This document shows, one piece after another, positions 26,670 to 35,258 of a DNA stretch of 64,000 nucleotides. Within the stretch, counting starts at the first letter, position 1; every line of letters begins with the position of its first letter. The stretch lies in contig CAXXSS010000001.1 of assembly GCA_963676865.2 (NCBI GenBank), positions 2,232,001 through 2,296,000 of the forward strand. The letters are read 5' to 3'. Source of the DNA: JAAYUD01 sp963676865 (lineage in GTDB: Bacteria; Bacteroidota; Bacteroidia; Bacteroidales; Bacteroidaceae). Below the pieces are notes generated by a model that searched no databases, had not been told where the DNA came from, and was given only the letters and a program-made list of their open reading frames with translations. The position numbers were made by a program, and so were the translations under genes.

Positions 26670-27833
26670 ATGAAATCTGTATACTTAGCATCAAAGCAGC
26701 GTTATGAAATTCTTGACGGTTTGCGCGGAGTAGCCGCGATGATTGTGGTAGCTTTCCATTTGTTTGAAACATATTCTAAAGGCCCGGCCTATCAGATACT
26801 CAATCATGGCTATCTGGCAGTTGACTTCTTTTTCGTTCTTTCCGGATTTGTTATCGGTTATGCCTATGATGACCGCTGGGATAGAATGTCGCTGAAGGAT
26901 TTCTTTAAACGCCGATTGGTTCGTTTGCATCCGATGGTTATTATGGGAACGCTTATCGGCGCTTTGTTCTTCTATTTTGGAGCTAATGCCGATTTCCCTC
27001 TTATCGGGCAAACCCCTTGGTGGGTGCTGCTGATTATCATGTTGTGTGGCTTCACGATGCTTCCTGTTCCTCCGAAGTGGGATATACGCGGATGGGGAGA
27101 AACCAATCCTTTGAATGGACCGGCATGGTCGTTGATGTGGGAGTATATAGCCAACATCCTGTACGCTTTGGTCATCAGACGGTTTTCTAAAACGTTGTTA
27201 GTCCTATTTGTGGCTTTTGCAGCATTCCTTACAATAGACTTGTCTCTCAATCTGGATGTCTTCGGGCTGCTTGCCCCGAGGGCCTATGCCAAGTATACGG
27301 TCATAGGAGGTTGGAGCATTACTCCCGATCAGATGTATATTGGAGCTACCCGTTTGCTTTACCCTTTCTTCGTGGGATTGCTCATCTCGCGTATCAATAA
27401 GCTGATAAAGGTGAAGGCCGGATTCTGGTGGTGCTCGTTTCTGATTGCTGCCATACTAGTCTTCCCTCATATAGGAGGACATGAACTGAATATTGCAGAT
27501 GGGGCATACAATGCTTTTTGTATATTGATTATGTTTCCTCTCATTGTTTCAATGGGGGCGGGAAGTATGGTGACGGGTAAGTCTGTCAAGGTATGTAAGT
27601 TCTTTGGCGAGATATCCTATCCGCTCTATATTACTCATTATCCTCTTGTATATATGCAATTGGCATGGGTACATAGTCATGCTCAAGCACCATTGGCAAT
27701 GCATATATGTGTGGCGGTGTCGGTATTTGCTCTTGCAATAGGTATGGCTTATGCTTGTCTTAAACTGTACGATCTGCCTGTTCGTGACTGGCTGAAACGC
27801 CGTTGGCTCATGAAGAATCATGTGGCGGAATAA
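26670..27833 (+). CDS. Membrane acyltransferase (acyltransferase 3 family)
   Basis: A 387-residue integral membrane protein with about ten helices. The family signature is seen at the start: ILDGLRGVAAMIVVAFHLFE, where the His is the proposed catalytic residue, followed by YLAVDFFFVLSGFVIGYAY and FFKRRLVRLHP. The C-terminal helices contain FGEISYPLYITHYPLVY, another conserved block. Such proteins transfer acetyl or other acyl groups to sugars, peptidoglycan or lipids. No polysaccharide genes adjoin it, so the acceptor is unknown. Confidence 0.88.
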   Translation: MKSVYLASKQRYEILDGLRGVAAMIVVAFHLFETYSKGPAYQILNHGYLAVDFFFVLSGFVIGYAYDDRWDRMSLKDFFKRRLVRLHPMVIMGTLIGALFFYFGANADFPLIGQTPWWVLLIIMLCGFTMLPVPPKWDIRGWGETNPLNGPAWSLMWEYIANILYALVIRRFSKTLLVLFVAFAAFLTIDLSLNLDVFGLLAPRAYAKYTVIGGWSITPDQMYIGATRLLYPFFVGLLISRINKLIKVKAGFWWCSFLIAAILVFPHIGGHELNIADGAYNAFCILIMFPLIVSMGAGSMVTGKSVKVCKFFGEISYPLYITHYPLVYMQLAWVHSHAQAPLAMHICVAVSVFALAIGMAYACLKLYDLPVRDWLKRRWLMKNHVAE

Positions 27834-27863
27834 ATCTGTGGAATAATTAAATAGGTATACTCT

Positions 27864-28238
27864 ATGAATAGTATTCATCATATTGGCATTTATGTTGATC
27901 GTCTGGAAATCGTAAAGAGTTTCTTTGTCGAGTACTTTGGGGCGGTAGCTGGTAATTTGTATCACAATCCTAATACTGGATTGAGTACTTATTTCTTAAC
28001 CTTTGCGGATGGTTCGCGGTTGGAGTTGCTTAATCGTCCCGATATTGTTCCCGATATGTCTGCGGCTCCTTTTCATTTATCTGTTTCGGTCGGTTCAAAG
28101 GACGAAGTAAATCGAATAACGGATATGCTTGTGCGAAAGGGATATGGCGCAATGAGCGGACCGCGTCTTACGGGCGATGGATATTATGAAAGCGTTATTT
28201 CTGGACCTGAAAGTATGCTGATAGAAATAACAGAATAG
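27864..28238 (+). CDS. VOC (glyoxalase-fold) family protein
   Basis: A 124-residue protein with two beta-alpha-beta-beta-beta modules: IHHIGIYVDRLEIVKSFFVEYFG opens the first and FHLSVSVGSKDEVNRITDMLVRKG the second. His at residues 4-5, Glu in RLELL, His in PFHLSV and Glu in MLIEI are at metal-ligand positions of the family. The reaction is unknown: lyase, isomerase or resistance roles all occur. It starts 30 bp after the acyltransferase and may share its transcript. Confidence 0.85.
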   Translation: MNSIHHIGIYVDRLEIVKSFFVEYFGAVAGNLYHNPNTGLSTYFLTFADGSRLELLNRPDIVPDMSAAPFHLSVSVGSKDEVNRITDMLVRKGYGAMSGPRLTGDGYYESVISGPESMLIEITE

Positions 28239-28369
28239 AACGATGCTATAGCTTTCTTAATGTTTCTTTCTTGATTTATTTTGCTGAAGAAGGATGTAGG
28301 TAATGGGCAAAATGTCGTTTATAGGTAAACAACACGGAAGGGATTAAAGCAGGTAAGAATATGGAAGTC

Positions 28370-29041
28370 TTACTTTTGTGGTGCATAATCAAATACATAG
28401 CTTTTCAATGTGCCATCGTTTGTATAGAGCGAAAAGGTGATGATACCTCCTTTTTGATTTGTACCGGCATATTGTATAAGGGGAATGGAAAGGTATGCGC
28501 GTTTGGTGTATGCTTTTAAATCGTTGTTACTATCATGATAGAGTAGGAGAGATACACGGTAACGTCCATCACTCTCGATTGTGGCAGATTGTTCAATGAA
28601 TGCAAAAGTATGTGCTTGCGATTGTGCCAATACATTGAGCACTATGTTTAGATAGTTGCGACCTTGCCAGATGCTAAGCACCTCGGCAGGGTCGTTTTTT
28701 ATTCCGTTGACAAATTTATCGGGTGCTTGTGGCGTTGTTGCTATTGCTTTGGCCGAGGCATATATGTCTGCCGTCGAGTCGCCATTCTCAGTCTCAATGG
28801 CATAGTTGGCAACAATGCGTATGCTTTTATTCGTTTCGTATACTGTATTTGTCCGATCTTTACTTACAAGATAGGTTTTGTTTTTGTCTGTCGTAATAGC
28901 ACTTAGCTGTCCTTTGTCTGTCGTCTGTCCGGTTACAAATTCCAGTTGTACGGACGGATAAATGTCATTGCTTCCTTTGCAACTGCTTATCAAGGCAACG
29001 ATAGCAAAGAACATAGCTATATGGCAGACCTTCATTTTCAT
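28370..29041 (-). CDS. NigD-like lipoprotein
   Basis: A 223-residue predicted lipoprotein: signal peptide with lipobox ISSC (Cys21), then a two-domain beta protein. The pattern with an OB-fold-like N-terminal part (YPSVQLEFVTGQTTDKGQL) and a C-terminal half ending in VFDYAP is that of the NigD-like family found across Bacteroidales, named after a bacteriocin-linked operon but of unknown function. Its ATG overlaps the stop of the upstream acyltransferase gene by 4 bp (ATGA), so the two are co-translated. An alternative ATG lies two codons in. Confidence 0.78.
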   Translation of the reverse strand: MKMKVCHIAMFFAIVALISSCKGSNDIYPSVQLEFVTGQTTDKGQLSAITTDKNKTYLVSKDRTNTVYETNKSIRIVANYAIETENGDSTADIYASAKAIATTPQAPDKFVNGIKNDPAEVLSIWQGRNYLNIVLNVLAQSQAHTFAFIEQSATIESDGRYRVSLLLYHDSNNDLKAYTKRAYLSIPLIQYAGTNQKGGIITFSLYTNDGTLKSYVFDYAPQK

Positions 29042-30198
29042 ACGTTCACCGCAGCCATGTAATTGGTTACGGGATTGGCATACATCAGCAAAAGTTTCTC
29101 CCGCAAGAAAGGTACATCTTTATCAGGTAAGTCTATTTTATCGAGCTGCTCTTCGATATAAGCAGAGAACTCTTCTTTTTCTTCGCTGGTATATTTGTCT
29201 GCATATTCATCTTTATCGGTCAATAGGTCGTGTGCAATGTAATTGCTCGTATAAAGCCGATAGTTGCGGTGAATATGTCGGTCGATAATAGCCGATACGA
29301 TGTTGTAGATCTCTGCTTTTGGAAGATTACGGTCTATCTGTATCAACTCACTGTTAATGCATTTGCTCATTTGATAATGTACCTTGCCTTTTTGGCCGAA
29401 CATACCAACTTGCATACTTTTCAGATCGTCTTTCGTCGATTTCTTGTATCCTTCTATATCGCGCTTCAGCTGAAACTCTTGGGCTTTGAGATAATCGCAA
29501 GGATCATATTCGTATGAAATGCTTAGCGGAACAATATTCATTTCTATCAGACGATCGATAAAGTCGCCTTCGCCTCCCATGGCAAGCATTTTCAATACGC
29601 TCTCTTGAGTTCTGTCGTTAGAATCTTTGGCGCGTCCTTCGCGTTGAGCCATCCAAATAGATCCTTTCTTGCTCTTAATTACATAGTGCATGTAGCTAGA
29701 CATACGTTTCGAAGCATCAAGCATTTGGCGCATGGGCAGGGTTCGTTGTACGATGAAAGCTTTGTTTATGCGAACGAGCTTTTTGATCCAAGGGTAGATG
29801 AGTAGGTTATCTCCGATAGCAATTTCTACGGTATCCATGTCTCTGTCTAACAATAATACTGCCAAAAATGCCGCATCCAAAATGATGTCACGATGATCGG
29901 ACAAGTAAAGGTAGGGAGTTACTCTGTCATTCAGTGCAGAGTCGTCCAACGAAAGTCCGGTTGTGTATTGGTCGATAATGCTACGAATAATATCGTAGCT
30001 AAATGTCTTTTGGAAGTCCTGTTTCGTTTTGCAAATGCGCATCTTGGCGGCAATCAATTCGAAAGGAACTTTCGGAAGGATACCACTGACTGCCTTTCGG
30101 AAAGCCTCGTCGGCAATCAGTTCTTCGAAGACAGGAGCTAATTCTGAATCTTCATAAGGACGGATCTCGTCGAATTCTCTTAAATCAATATCAGTCAT
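29038..30198 (-). CDS. PlsC-type acyltransferase
   Basis: A 386-residue protein related to 1-acylglycerol-3-phosphate acyltransferases. Near residues 98-107 LSDHRDIILDAAFL provides the catalytic His-Asp motif in a variant form, and SIWMAQREGRAKD supplies the EGxR-like phosphate-binding motif. LLIYPWIKKLVRINKAFIVQR fits the third family block. The long N- and C-terminal extensions suggest a distinct Bacteroidetes subgroup. No membrane helix is obvious. It is followed by the NigD-like gene with a 4-bp overlap and preceded by ddl after 9 bp, so all probably belong to one operon starting at rluD or the PASTA gene. The lipid acceptor is unknown. Confidence 0.78.
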   Translation of the reverse strand: MTDIDLREFDEIRPYEDSELAPVFEELIADEAFRKAVSGILPKVPFELIAAKMRICKTKQDFQKTFSYDIIRSIIDQYTTGLSLDDSALNDRVTPYLYLSDHRDIILDAAFLAVLLLDRDMDTVEIAIGDNLLIYPWIKKLVRINKAFIVQRTLPMRQMLDASKRMSSYMHYVIKSKKGSIWMAQREGRAKDSNDRTQESVLKMLAMGGEGDFIDRLIEMNIVPLSISYEYDPCDYLKAQEFQLKRDIEGYKKSTKDDLKSMQVGMFGQKGKVHYQMSKCINSELIQIDRNLPKAEIYNIVSAIIDRHIHRNYRLYTSNYIAHDLLTDKDEYADKYTSEEKEEFSAYIEEQLDKIDLPDKDVPFLREKLLLMYANPVTNYMAAVNV

Positions 30199-30207
30199 AT
30201 CAAGCGT

Positions 30208-31188
30208 TTATTTCGTGAATTTGTTTTCTATAATTTCCGACAATACATTTTTAATATCCAACTTGGCTGCACGTATTTGTTGGGGAATGAAGCTTGTAGT
30301 AGTCATACCTGGTGTTGTGTTTACTTCAAGCAAGTTTATCTTGTGTCCTTCGGTAATGATATAATCAATACGGATGATGCCTTCGCATTCCAAAATATCA
30401 TAAATGGCCGAGGTTATCGTTTGTACTCGTTTTGCTATTTCGTCAGAAATACGTGCTGGTGTTATTTCGTCAACTTTACCATTGTATTTGGCATCATAGT
30501 CGAAGAATTCATCGTGCGGCACTACTTCTGTAAGTGGGAAAACCTCCGTTCTTTGTTTTGTTTTGTAACAGCCGCATGTCAGTTCGGTGCCCTTCATAAA
30601 CGTTTCGATAACGACTTCTTCTGCTTCGTCGAACGCTTTATCGATCGCGGATTGGATCTCTTCTTGTTTTTTGACCTTGCTGACACCGAAGCTAGATCCT
30701 CCAAGACTCGGCTTGATAAAACAAGGCAACCCTATCTTGCTCATTACGTCTTCGTCTGAAATATGGTCTCCTTTGCGTAAGCGAATTGATTCGGCTACGC
30801 TGATGCCGAAGCTTTTGAGGTATTGGTTGCAAGCAAATTTATTATAGGTCAGTGCGGCAGGCAATACACCACAGCAGGAATATGGAATGCGCATCATGTC
30901 GAAGTATCCTTGTAAACGTCCGTCTTCACCCGGCGTGCCATGAATGGTAATGTAAGCGAAGTCGAAACGTGTCTCTTTATCGTCAACAGTGAAACCGAAA
31001 GTATTCAAATCAACTGGAGCTTGTTTGTCATCCGATAGAAGTACACGCCAATTACAACCTTCCATCTCGACGATATAAATATTATACTTTTCCTTATCCA
31101 TGAAGGAGTAGAGTCCCTGTGCGCTGCGCAGAGAAACATCATGCTCGGAGGTGTCTCCTCCTGCTACAATAGCAATGTTACGTTTCAT
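30208..31188 (-). CDS. ddl: D-alanine--D-alanine ligase
   Basis: Makes the D-Ala-D-Ala dipeptide for peptidoglycan. The 326 residues show the ATP-grasp order: N-terminal domain with GGDTSEHDVSLRSAQ, the lid and binding loop PCFIKPSLGGSSFGVSKV, EVVIETFMKGTELTCG, and the metal site LEVNTTPGMT. The HGTPGEDGRLQGYFD loop matches the family. The ATG at 31188 overlaps the rluD stop by 4 bp. Tyr or Phe at the selectivity site was not assigned, so ester (vancomycin-type) versus peptide specificity is taken from general context only. Confidence 0.95.
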   Translation of the reverse strand: MKRNIAIVAGGDTSEHDVSLRSAQGLYSFMDKEKYNIYIVEMEGCNWRVLLSDDKQAPVDLNTFGFTVDDKETRFDFAYITIHGTPGEDGRLQGYFDMMRIPYSCCGVLPAALTYNKFACNQYLKSFGISVAESIRLRKGDHISDEDVMSKIGLPCFIKPSLGGSSFGVSKVKKQEEIQSAIDKAFDEAEEVVIETFMKGTELTCGCYKTKQRTEVFPLTEVVPHDEFFDYDAKYNGKVDEITPARISDEIAKRVQTITSAIYDILECEGIIRIDYIITEGHKINLLEVNTTPGMTTTSFIPQQIRAAKLDIKNVLSEIIENKFTK

Positions 31189-32309
31189 TCTATTTCTCTA
31201 TTACTTATATAACTTTTCCATTTGTCTATCAGTTGTTGCATGTCTGTTGGAAGTTCGGAGGTGAAGTTCACCTCTTTGCCTGTTTTGGGATGTACGAATC
31301 CCAGCGTTTTGGCATGCAGTGCCTGACGCGGACAAATATCAAAGCAGTTGTTTACAAATTGTTTATATTTACTGAATCGGGTTCCACGCAATATTTCGTG
31401 GCCTCCGTAACGTTCGTCATTAAAAAGAGTGTGCCCTATATGTTTCATATGTACTCTGATCTGATGTGTTCTGCCTGTTTCGAGGAGACATTCCACCAGC
31501 GTTACATATCCGATCCGTTCGAGAACTCGATAGTGTGTTACGGCATGTTTTCCTTGGCTAGGATCTTCAAGCACTGTCATCTGTAGCCGATCTTTAGGAT
31601 TGCGCCCAATGTTGCCTTCGATGGTACCTTCGTTTTGGTCCATGATGCCCCATACCAAAGCCCAATAGCTACGGTGAGTTGTTTTGTGGAAAAATTGGTT
31701 GCCTAGGTGGGTTTTGGCGTCAGGTGTCTTGGCTATGACGAGCAATCCCGAGGTGTCTTTGTCTATACGATGTACCAACCCTACGTGTGGGTCGTTGGCA
31801 TCATAGTTTTTGTCGTCTTTCATGTGCCAGGCAAGGGCGTTGACCAATGTGCCGTTATAGTTGCCATGTCCGGGGTGTACTACCATGCCGGCGGGCTTGT
31901 TCACTACCATGACCGTGTCGTCTTCGTAGACAATATTAAGTGGAATATCTTCGGCAACGACCTCGTTGTCGTAACGTGGACGGTCCATCATTACCGTGAT
32001 GACGTCGGCGGGCTTTACTTTGTAGCTGCTTTTTACGGCTTTTCCGCTTACTTGTACAAATCCGGCGTCGGCTGCTTTTTGAATGCGGTTGCGAGACGCG
32101 TTGACAATTCTTTCAAAGAGGTATTTATCTATTCGGATCGGAGTCTGCCCTTTGTCCACAATAACTCTGAAATGTTCATACAGAGCCATTGCATCTTCGG
32201 GCATTTCGGTCTCGTCGGCGTCATTTTCTATGTCACCGTCCGGTTCGTATGCCTCAAGAGAAAGCAGTGAATCCAGCTGTCGTTTGTTTTCAGAATCTAT
32301 TTCTGCCAT
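31185..32309 (-). CDS. rluD: 23S rRNA pseudouridine synthase, RluD type
   Basis: Isomerises uridines in 23S rRNA. The 374 residues carry an N-terminal S4 RNA-binding domain (RIDKYLFERIVNASRNRIQKAADAG) and the catalytic domain with GLVHRIDKDTSGLLVIAKT, whose Asp is the catalytic residue, plus ETGRTHQIRVHMKHIGH. About 40 acidic N-terminal residues precede the S4 domain. Overlaps ddl by 4 bp; 23 bp after the PASTA gene. The RluD name fits the motifs best, though RluC/RluA-type specificities cannot be excluded. Confidence 0.9.
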   Translation of the reverse strand: MAEIDSENKRQLDSLLSLEAYEPDGDIENDADETEMPEDAMALYEHFRVIVDKGQTPIRIDKYLFERIVNASRNRIQKAADAGFVQVSGKAVKSSYKVKPADVITVMMDRPRYDNEVVAEDIPLNIVYEDDTVMVVNKPAGMVVHPGHGNYNGTLVNALAWHMKDDKNYDANDPHVGLVHRIDKDTSGLLVIAKTPDAKTHLGNQFFHKTTHRSYWALVWGIMDQNEGTIEGNIGRNPKDRLQMTVLEDPSQGKHAVTHYRVLERIGYVTLVECLLETGRTHQIRVHMKHIGHTLFNDERYGGHEILRGTRFSKYKQFVNNCFDICPRQALHAKTLGFVHPKTGKEVNFTSELPTDMQQLIDKWKSYISNREIE

Positions 32310-32332
32310 ATATCCCCTAATTCATTATTTTG

Positions 32333-33145
32333 CTAAAACCATTCGTTAGAATTGTCATTCTTGTGCGGATTCTTAGGTGTAGCCTTTTTAGTGGGTTGTT
32401 GTTTGGTTTGCGTCTTCTTTATACTGTTGCTCTCTTTGTTCGGTGGAACTGTTTTTGTTGGAGCCGTTTTGACCTTTATAGGTGCTGCGGCAGCTTTAGG
32501 TTCGGCGGCGGGTGTTAGATTGTTCTCTTCTCCCGCTTCGTCAAGCATTATGCTACCATCCGTTGCTGCCGAATCATTTTCACTCATATCAACGTCACCG
32601 TTCCCTATTTGTAGTGTTAGGATAGAACCTACCGGAATCTTCTCACCCGTTATAATCCGACGCCCATTATATAATACACCGTAGACCCAATCCATTTCTC
32701 CTTTCACCAGTTGGTTGGGTGTCAGATGGAATCCCGCTGTCAATAGTTGCGCTTCTGCTTCGCGTGCCGAACTGTTTTCGGTCACATCGGGAACTTCCCG
32801 CAATGGCGCGTCAATAGAGTTGATAGTGAGAAATATGATACGGCCTTTCTTGACCTTTTCGCCCGATTCGGGAGTTAATTCGAGAATACAGCCGGAAGGC
32901 ATGTCTTTTCTATAACTGGTGGTAACGACCTTGGCTACTAACCCGCGGTCGCGAAACATTTTCTCTGCTTGATTGGGCATCATTCCCTTTACATCCGGCA
33001 CGATAACTTCTTCTCCATGATGAGTATACACATCCAGCCCCTTAAATACGATAATACCTAAGAGTAGTGCGACGACAACCATGGCGGCAATGTTTATCCA
33101 AAAAAATCTGTTGGCGCTCAATGATGAAAGCTTGTTTAATGTCAT
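32333..33145 (-). CDS. Membrane-anchored PASTA-domain protein
   Basis: From ATG 33145 the protein has 270 residues: a short cytoplasmic start, one membrane helix (FFWINIAAMVVVALLLGIIVFKG), then three PASTA-like repeats (EVIVPDVKGMMPNQAEKMF, REVPDVTENSSAREAEAQL and the remainder) and a low-complexity tail rich in Pro, Lys, Ala and Thr. PASTA domains bind uncrosslinked peptidoglycan or lie near penicillin-binding sites; here no kinase or PBP domain is attached. It heads a run with rluD and ddl, which fits a cell-wall link. Confidence 0.85.
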   Translation of the reverse strand: MTLNKLSSLSANRFFWINIAAMVVVALLLGIIVFKGLDVYTHHGEEVIVPDVKGMMPNQAEKMFRDRGLVAKVVTTSYRKDMPSGCILELTPESGEKVKKGRIIFLTINSIDAPLREVPDVTENSSAREAEAQLLTAGFHLTPNQLVKGEMDWVYGVLYNGRRIITGEKIPVGSILTLQIGNGDVDMSENDSAATDGSIMLDEAGEENNLTPAAEPKAAAAPIKVKTAPTKTVPPNKESNSIKKTQTKQQPTKKATPKNPHKNDNSNEWF

Positions 33146-33193
33146 AATGCTCGCAAAGATATCTTGGTACAAAGATACTATTTTTTCTCAAAT

Positions 33194-33227
33194 AAAAAGG
33201 AGGAACCCCGGAAGATTCCTCCTTTTT
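33194..33227 (-). terminator. Rho-independent terminator after rpmH
   Basis: Perfect 12-bp arms AAAAAGGAGGAA (33194-33205) and TTCCTCCTTTTT (33216-33227) with a 10-nt loop; on the minus strand the stem ends in a T-run continuing TATTTGAG. It lies 40 bp after the rpmH stop. Confidence 0.88.
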
Positions 33228-33266
33228 ATTCTTTTCTTCATATTATCGATATTGTTCTAGCGATAA

Positions 33267-33428
33267 TTACGATTTTGTTCCGTTGAAGTGATCCGAAACT
33301 GTAAGTTGCTTTCTGCCTTTTGCACGGCGTGAAGCCAATACTCTGCGACCGTTAGCTGTAGCCATTCTTTCACGAAAGCCATGTTTGTTTCTCTTCTTTC
33401 TGTTCGAAGGTTGAAATGTTCTCTTCAT
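33267..33428 (-). CDS. rpmH: 50S ribosomal protein L34
   Basis: A 53-residue protein beginning MKRTFQPSNRKKRNKHGFRE, the L34 signature, followed by RMATANGRRVLASRRAKGRK and an extension QLTVSDHFNGTKS found in Bacteroidetes. It is very basic and too short for usual ORF cut-offs. It has a consensus promoter (33475-33506) and a strong terminator, so it is expressed as a single-gene unit divergent from efp. Confidence 0.97.
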   Translation of the reverse strand: MKRTFQPSNRKKRNKHGFRERMATANGRRVLASRRAKGRKQLTVSDHFNGTKS

Positions 33429-33474
33429 TGTTATTATATATTATATTGTTATTATTCTTTGCATAATTGGACTG

Positions 33475-33506
33475 CAAAATTAGAGACTTTTTTTAAGATA
33501 CACAAA
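33475..33506 (-). promoter_or_regulatory. rpmH: Consensus promoter of rpmH
   Basis: On the minus strand TTTG (33503-33506), a 20-bp spacer and TAATTTTG (33475-33482) match the Bacteroidetes sigma-A consensus exactly, 47 bp before the rpmH start codon. Confidence 0.85.
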
Positions 33507-33533
33507 TAAATATCGTATTTTTGCACAGAACAT

Positions 33534-33564
33534 TTTGTGTTTTTTGCTGATTTGCGTAATTTTG
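33534..33564 (+). promoter_or_regulatory. efp: Consensus promoter of efp
   Basis: TTTG (33534-33537), a 19-bp spacer and TAATTTTG (33557-33564) match the consensus. The efp start is 53 bp downstream. It is back to back with the rpmH promoter, 27 bp between the two -33 elements. Confidence 0.85.
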
Positions 33565-33616
33565 CGCTCACAAAGCAATAAACGAAATTAATATAATAAT
33601 TAAATATAAGGAATAT

Positions 33617-34183
33617 ATGATTAACTGTCAGGACGTAAAAAACGGAATGTGTATCAAGTTGGATGGCCATTTCTATTTTGTGGTGGAATTTCTTCATGTT
33701 AAACCCGGTAAGGGAAATACGATTATGCGTATCAAACTGAAAGATGTTATAAATGGACGTGTGATAGATCGTACTTATCAGATCGGATTTAAATTGGAAG
33801 ATGTCCGCATTGAACGCCGCCCCTATCAGTTCCTTTATAAAGAAAGTGAAAGCTATATCTTTATGAATCAAGAGACTTACGAACAAGTCCCTGTTGAAAA
33901 GGAATTAATTACCGGTGTGGATTATTTGAAAGAGGGCGATTCTATTGATGTCGTTTCTGATGCTTCGACCGAAACAATACTTTTTGCAGAGCTTCCTGTT
34001 AAGGTTGTATTGAAAGTGATTTATACCGAACCCGGTTTGAGGGGTGATACTGCCACCAATACGTTGAAACCTGCTAAGCTCGAAACAGATGCCGAAATTC
34101 GTGTTCCGTTGTTTATCAACGAAGGCGAGTTGGTAGAGGTCGATACTCGCGACGGTTCTTATGTTGGCCGTGTAAAAGCATAA
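33617..34183 (+). CDS. efp: Elongation factor P
   Basis: A 188-residue translation factor that relieves ribosome stalling at proline runs. Three beta-barrel domains are recognised: the N-terminal KOW-like domain with the tip loop HVKPGKGNTIMRIKLKD, where the Lys in PGKGN is the site that would be modified or contact the peptidyl-transferase centre, the OB domain, and the C-terminal EPGLRGDTATNTLKPAKLETDAEIRVPLFI block. Length is standard. Transcribed from the consensus promoter at 33534-33564. No EpmA/EpmB-type modification gene is nearby. Confidence 0.97.
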   Translation: MINCQDVKNGMCIKLDGHFYFVVEFLHVKPGKGNTIMRIKLKDVINGRVIDRTYQIGFKLEDVRIERRPYQFLYKESESYIFMNQETYEQVPVEKELITGVDYLKEGDSIDVVSDASTETILFAELPVKVVLKVIYTEPGLRGDTATNTLKPAKLETDAEIRVPLFINEGELVEVDTRDGSYVGRVKA

Positions 34184-34188
34184 ACCAC

Positions 34189-35190
34189 GTGCAATACGTG
34201 CTTTTTTCTGTCATCATTCCGGTATACAACCGGCCTGACGAGCTCAATGAATTATTGCAAAGCTTAGTCGGTCAGCACTTCAAAAGTTTTGAAGTGCTGG
34301 TAGTTGATGATGGTTCGTCTGTCTCTTGCGAAAAAATCGTGAGCCGCTACAGCGATTGTCTCAATATACATTACTATTATAAATCAAATACGGGGCCGGG
34401 GCTTTCGCGCAATTATGGAGCCGAACGTAGTAAGGGGGAATATTTAATAATTCTCGATTCGGATTGTATACTTCCCGATACTTATTTCGATGCTATAATC
34501 GGCGAACTGAATACGGATGATTCTGTCGATGCTTTCGGTGGACCGGATAAAGCGCACGCTTCATTCTCTAATGTGCAGAAAGCTATAAATTATTCCATGA
34601 CTTCTTTTTTTACTACCGGCGGAATTCGTGGCGGTAAAAAGAAAATGGATAAGTTCTATCCCCGCAGTTTCAATATGGGAGTTCGCCGCGAAGTGTATCA
34701 GACACTTGGAGGATTCTCAAACATGCGCTTTGGCGAAGATATTGATTTCAGTATTCGCATTTTCAAGAATGGATACAAATGCCGTCTTTTTCCTGAGGCT
34801 TGGGTGTATCATAAACGCCGTACCGACTGGCGAAAGTTCTTCAAACAGGTATACAACTCCGGTATTGCCCGTATTAATCTTTATAAAAAATATCCCGAAT
34901 CGTTGAAGGTGGTACACCTGCTTCCTGCGGTTTTTACACTGGGCGTTTTGGTTTTACTCCTCGGCTCTGCGTTATGCCCGTGGTCGTTGACCTTATTGTT
35001 GCTCTATGCATTTCTTGTCTTTGTAGATTCGACGGTGAAGAACAGAAGTGCGCTTATTGGATTGTATTCGGTATTTGCTGCCTATATTCAACTCATTGGT
35101 TATGGTAGCGGCTTCTTGTGGGCATTGTGGCGTCGGTGTGTGCTCAAAAAAGATGAATTTGAAGCTTTCAAAAAGAACTTTTATAAATAG
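34189..35190 (+). CDS. GT2-family glycosyltransferase with C-terminal membrane helices
   Basis: A 333-residue glycosyltransferase. The GT-A fold begins FSVIIPVYNRPDELNELL and shows VVDDGSS for nucleotide binding, LDSDCILPDTYF as the DxD-like metal site and GFSNMRFGEDIDFSIRI with the acceptor-side acidic residues. Two membrane segments lie near residues 245-295. There is no ATG: the start is GTG at 34189, or a second GTG at 34198, five bases after efp. The product is likely a step in cell-surface glycan assembly. No other glycan-synthesis genes are adjacent, so the acceptor is unknown. Confidence 0.85.
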   Translation: MQYVLFSVIIPVYNRPDELNELLQSLVGQHFKSFEVLVVDDGSSVSCEKIVSRYSDCLNIHYYYKSNTGPGLSRNYGAERSKGEYLIILDSDCILPDTYFDAIIGELNTDDSVDAFGGPDKAHASFSNVQKAINYSMTSFFTTGGIRGGKKKMDKFYPRSFNMGVRREVYQTLGGFSNMRFGEDIDFSIRIFKNGYKCRLFPEAWVYHKRRTDWRKFFKQVYNSGIARINLYKKYPESLKVVHLLPAVFTLGVLVLLLGSALCPWSLTLLLLYAFLVFVDSTVKNRSALIGLYSVFAAYIQLIGYGSGFLWALWRRCVLKKDEFEAFKKNFYK

Positions 35191-35258
35191 TTCTTGTCGT
35201 TTATATCGTGCTCTCGCAGTGTGAGAGCCTACGAACGTTGTTTGAAAATGAATCTACT

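Noticed and set aside
27549..27965. Minus-strand open frame across the acyltransferase/VOC junction
   Set aside because: It overlaps two convincing genes and has the composition of an antisense frame.
33170..33177. Promoter of the PASTA gene (TATCTTTG on the minus strand)
   Set aside because: The -7 match is perfect but the only TTTG is 11 bp upstream, too close; the element also lies right behind the rpmH terminator, so read-in or a weak promoter cannot be told apart.
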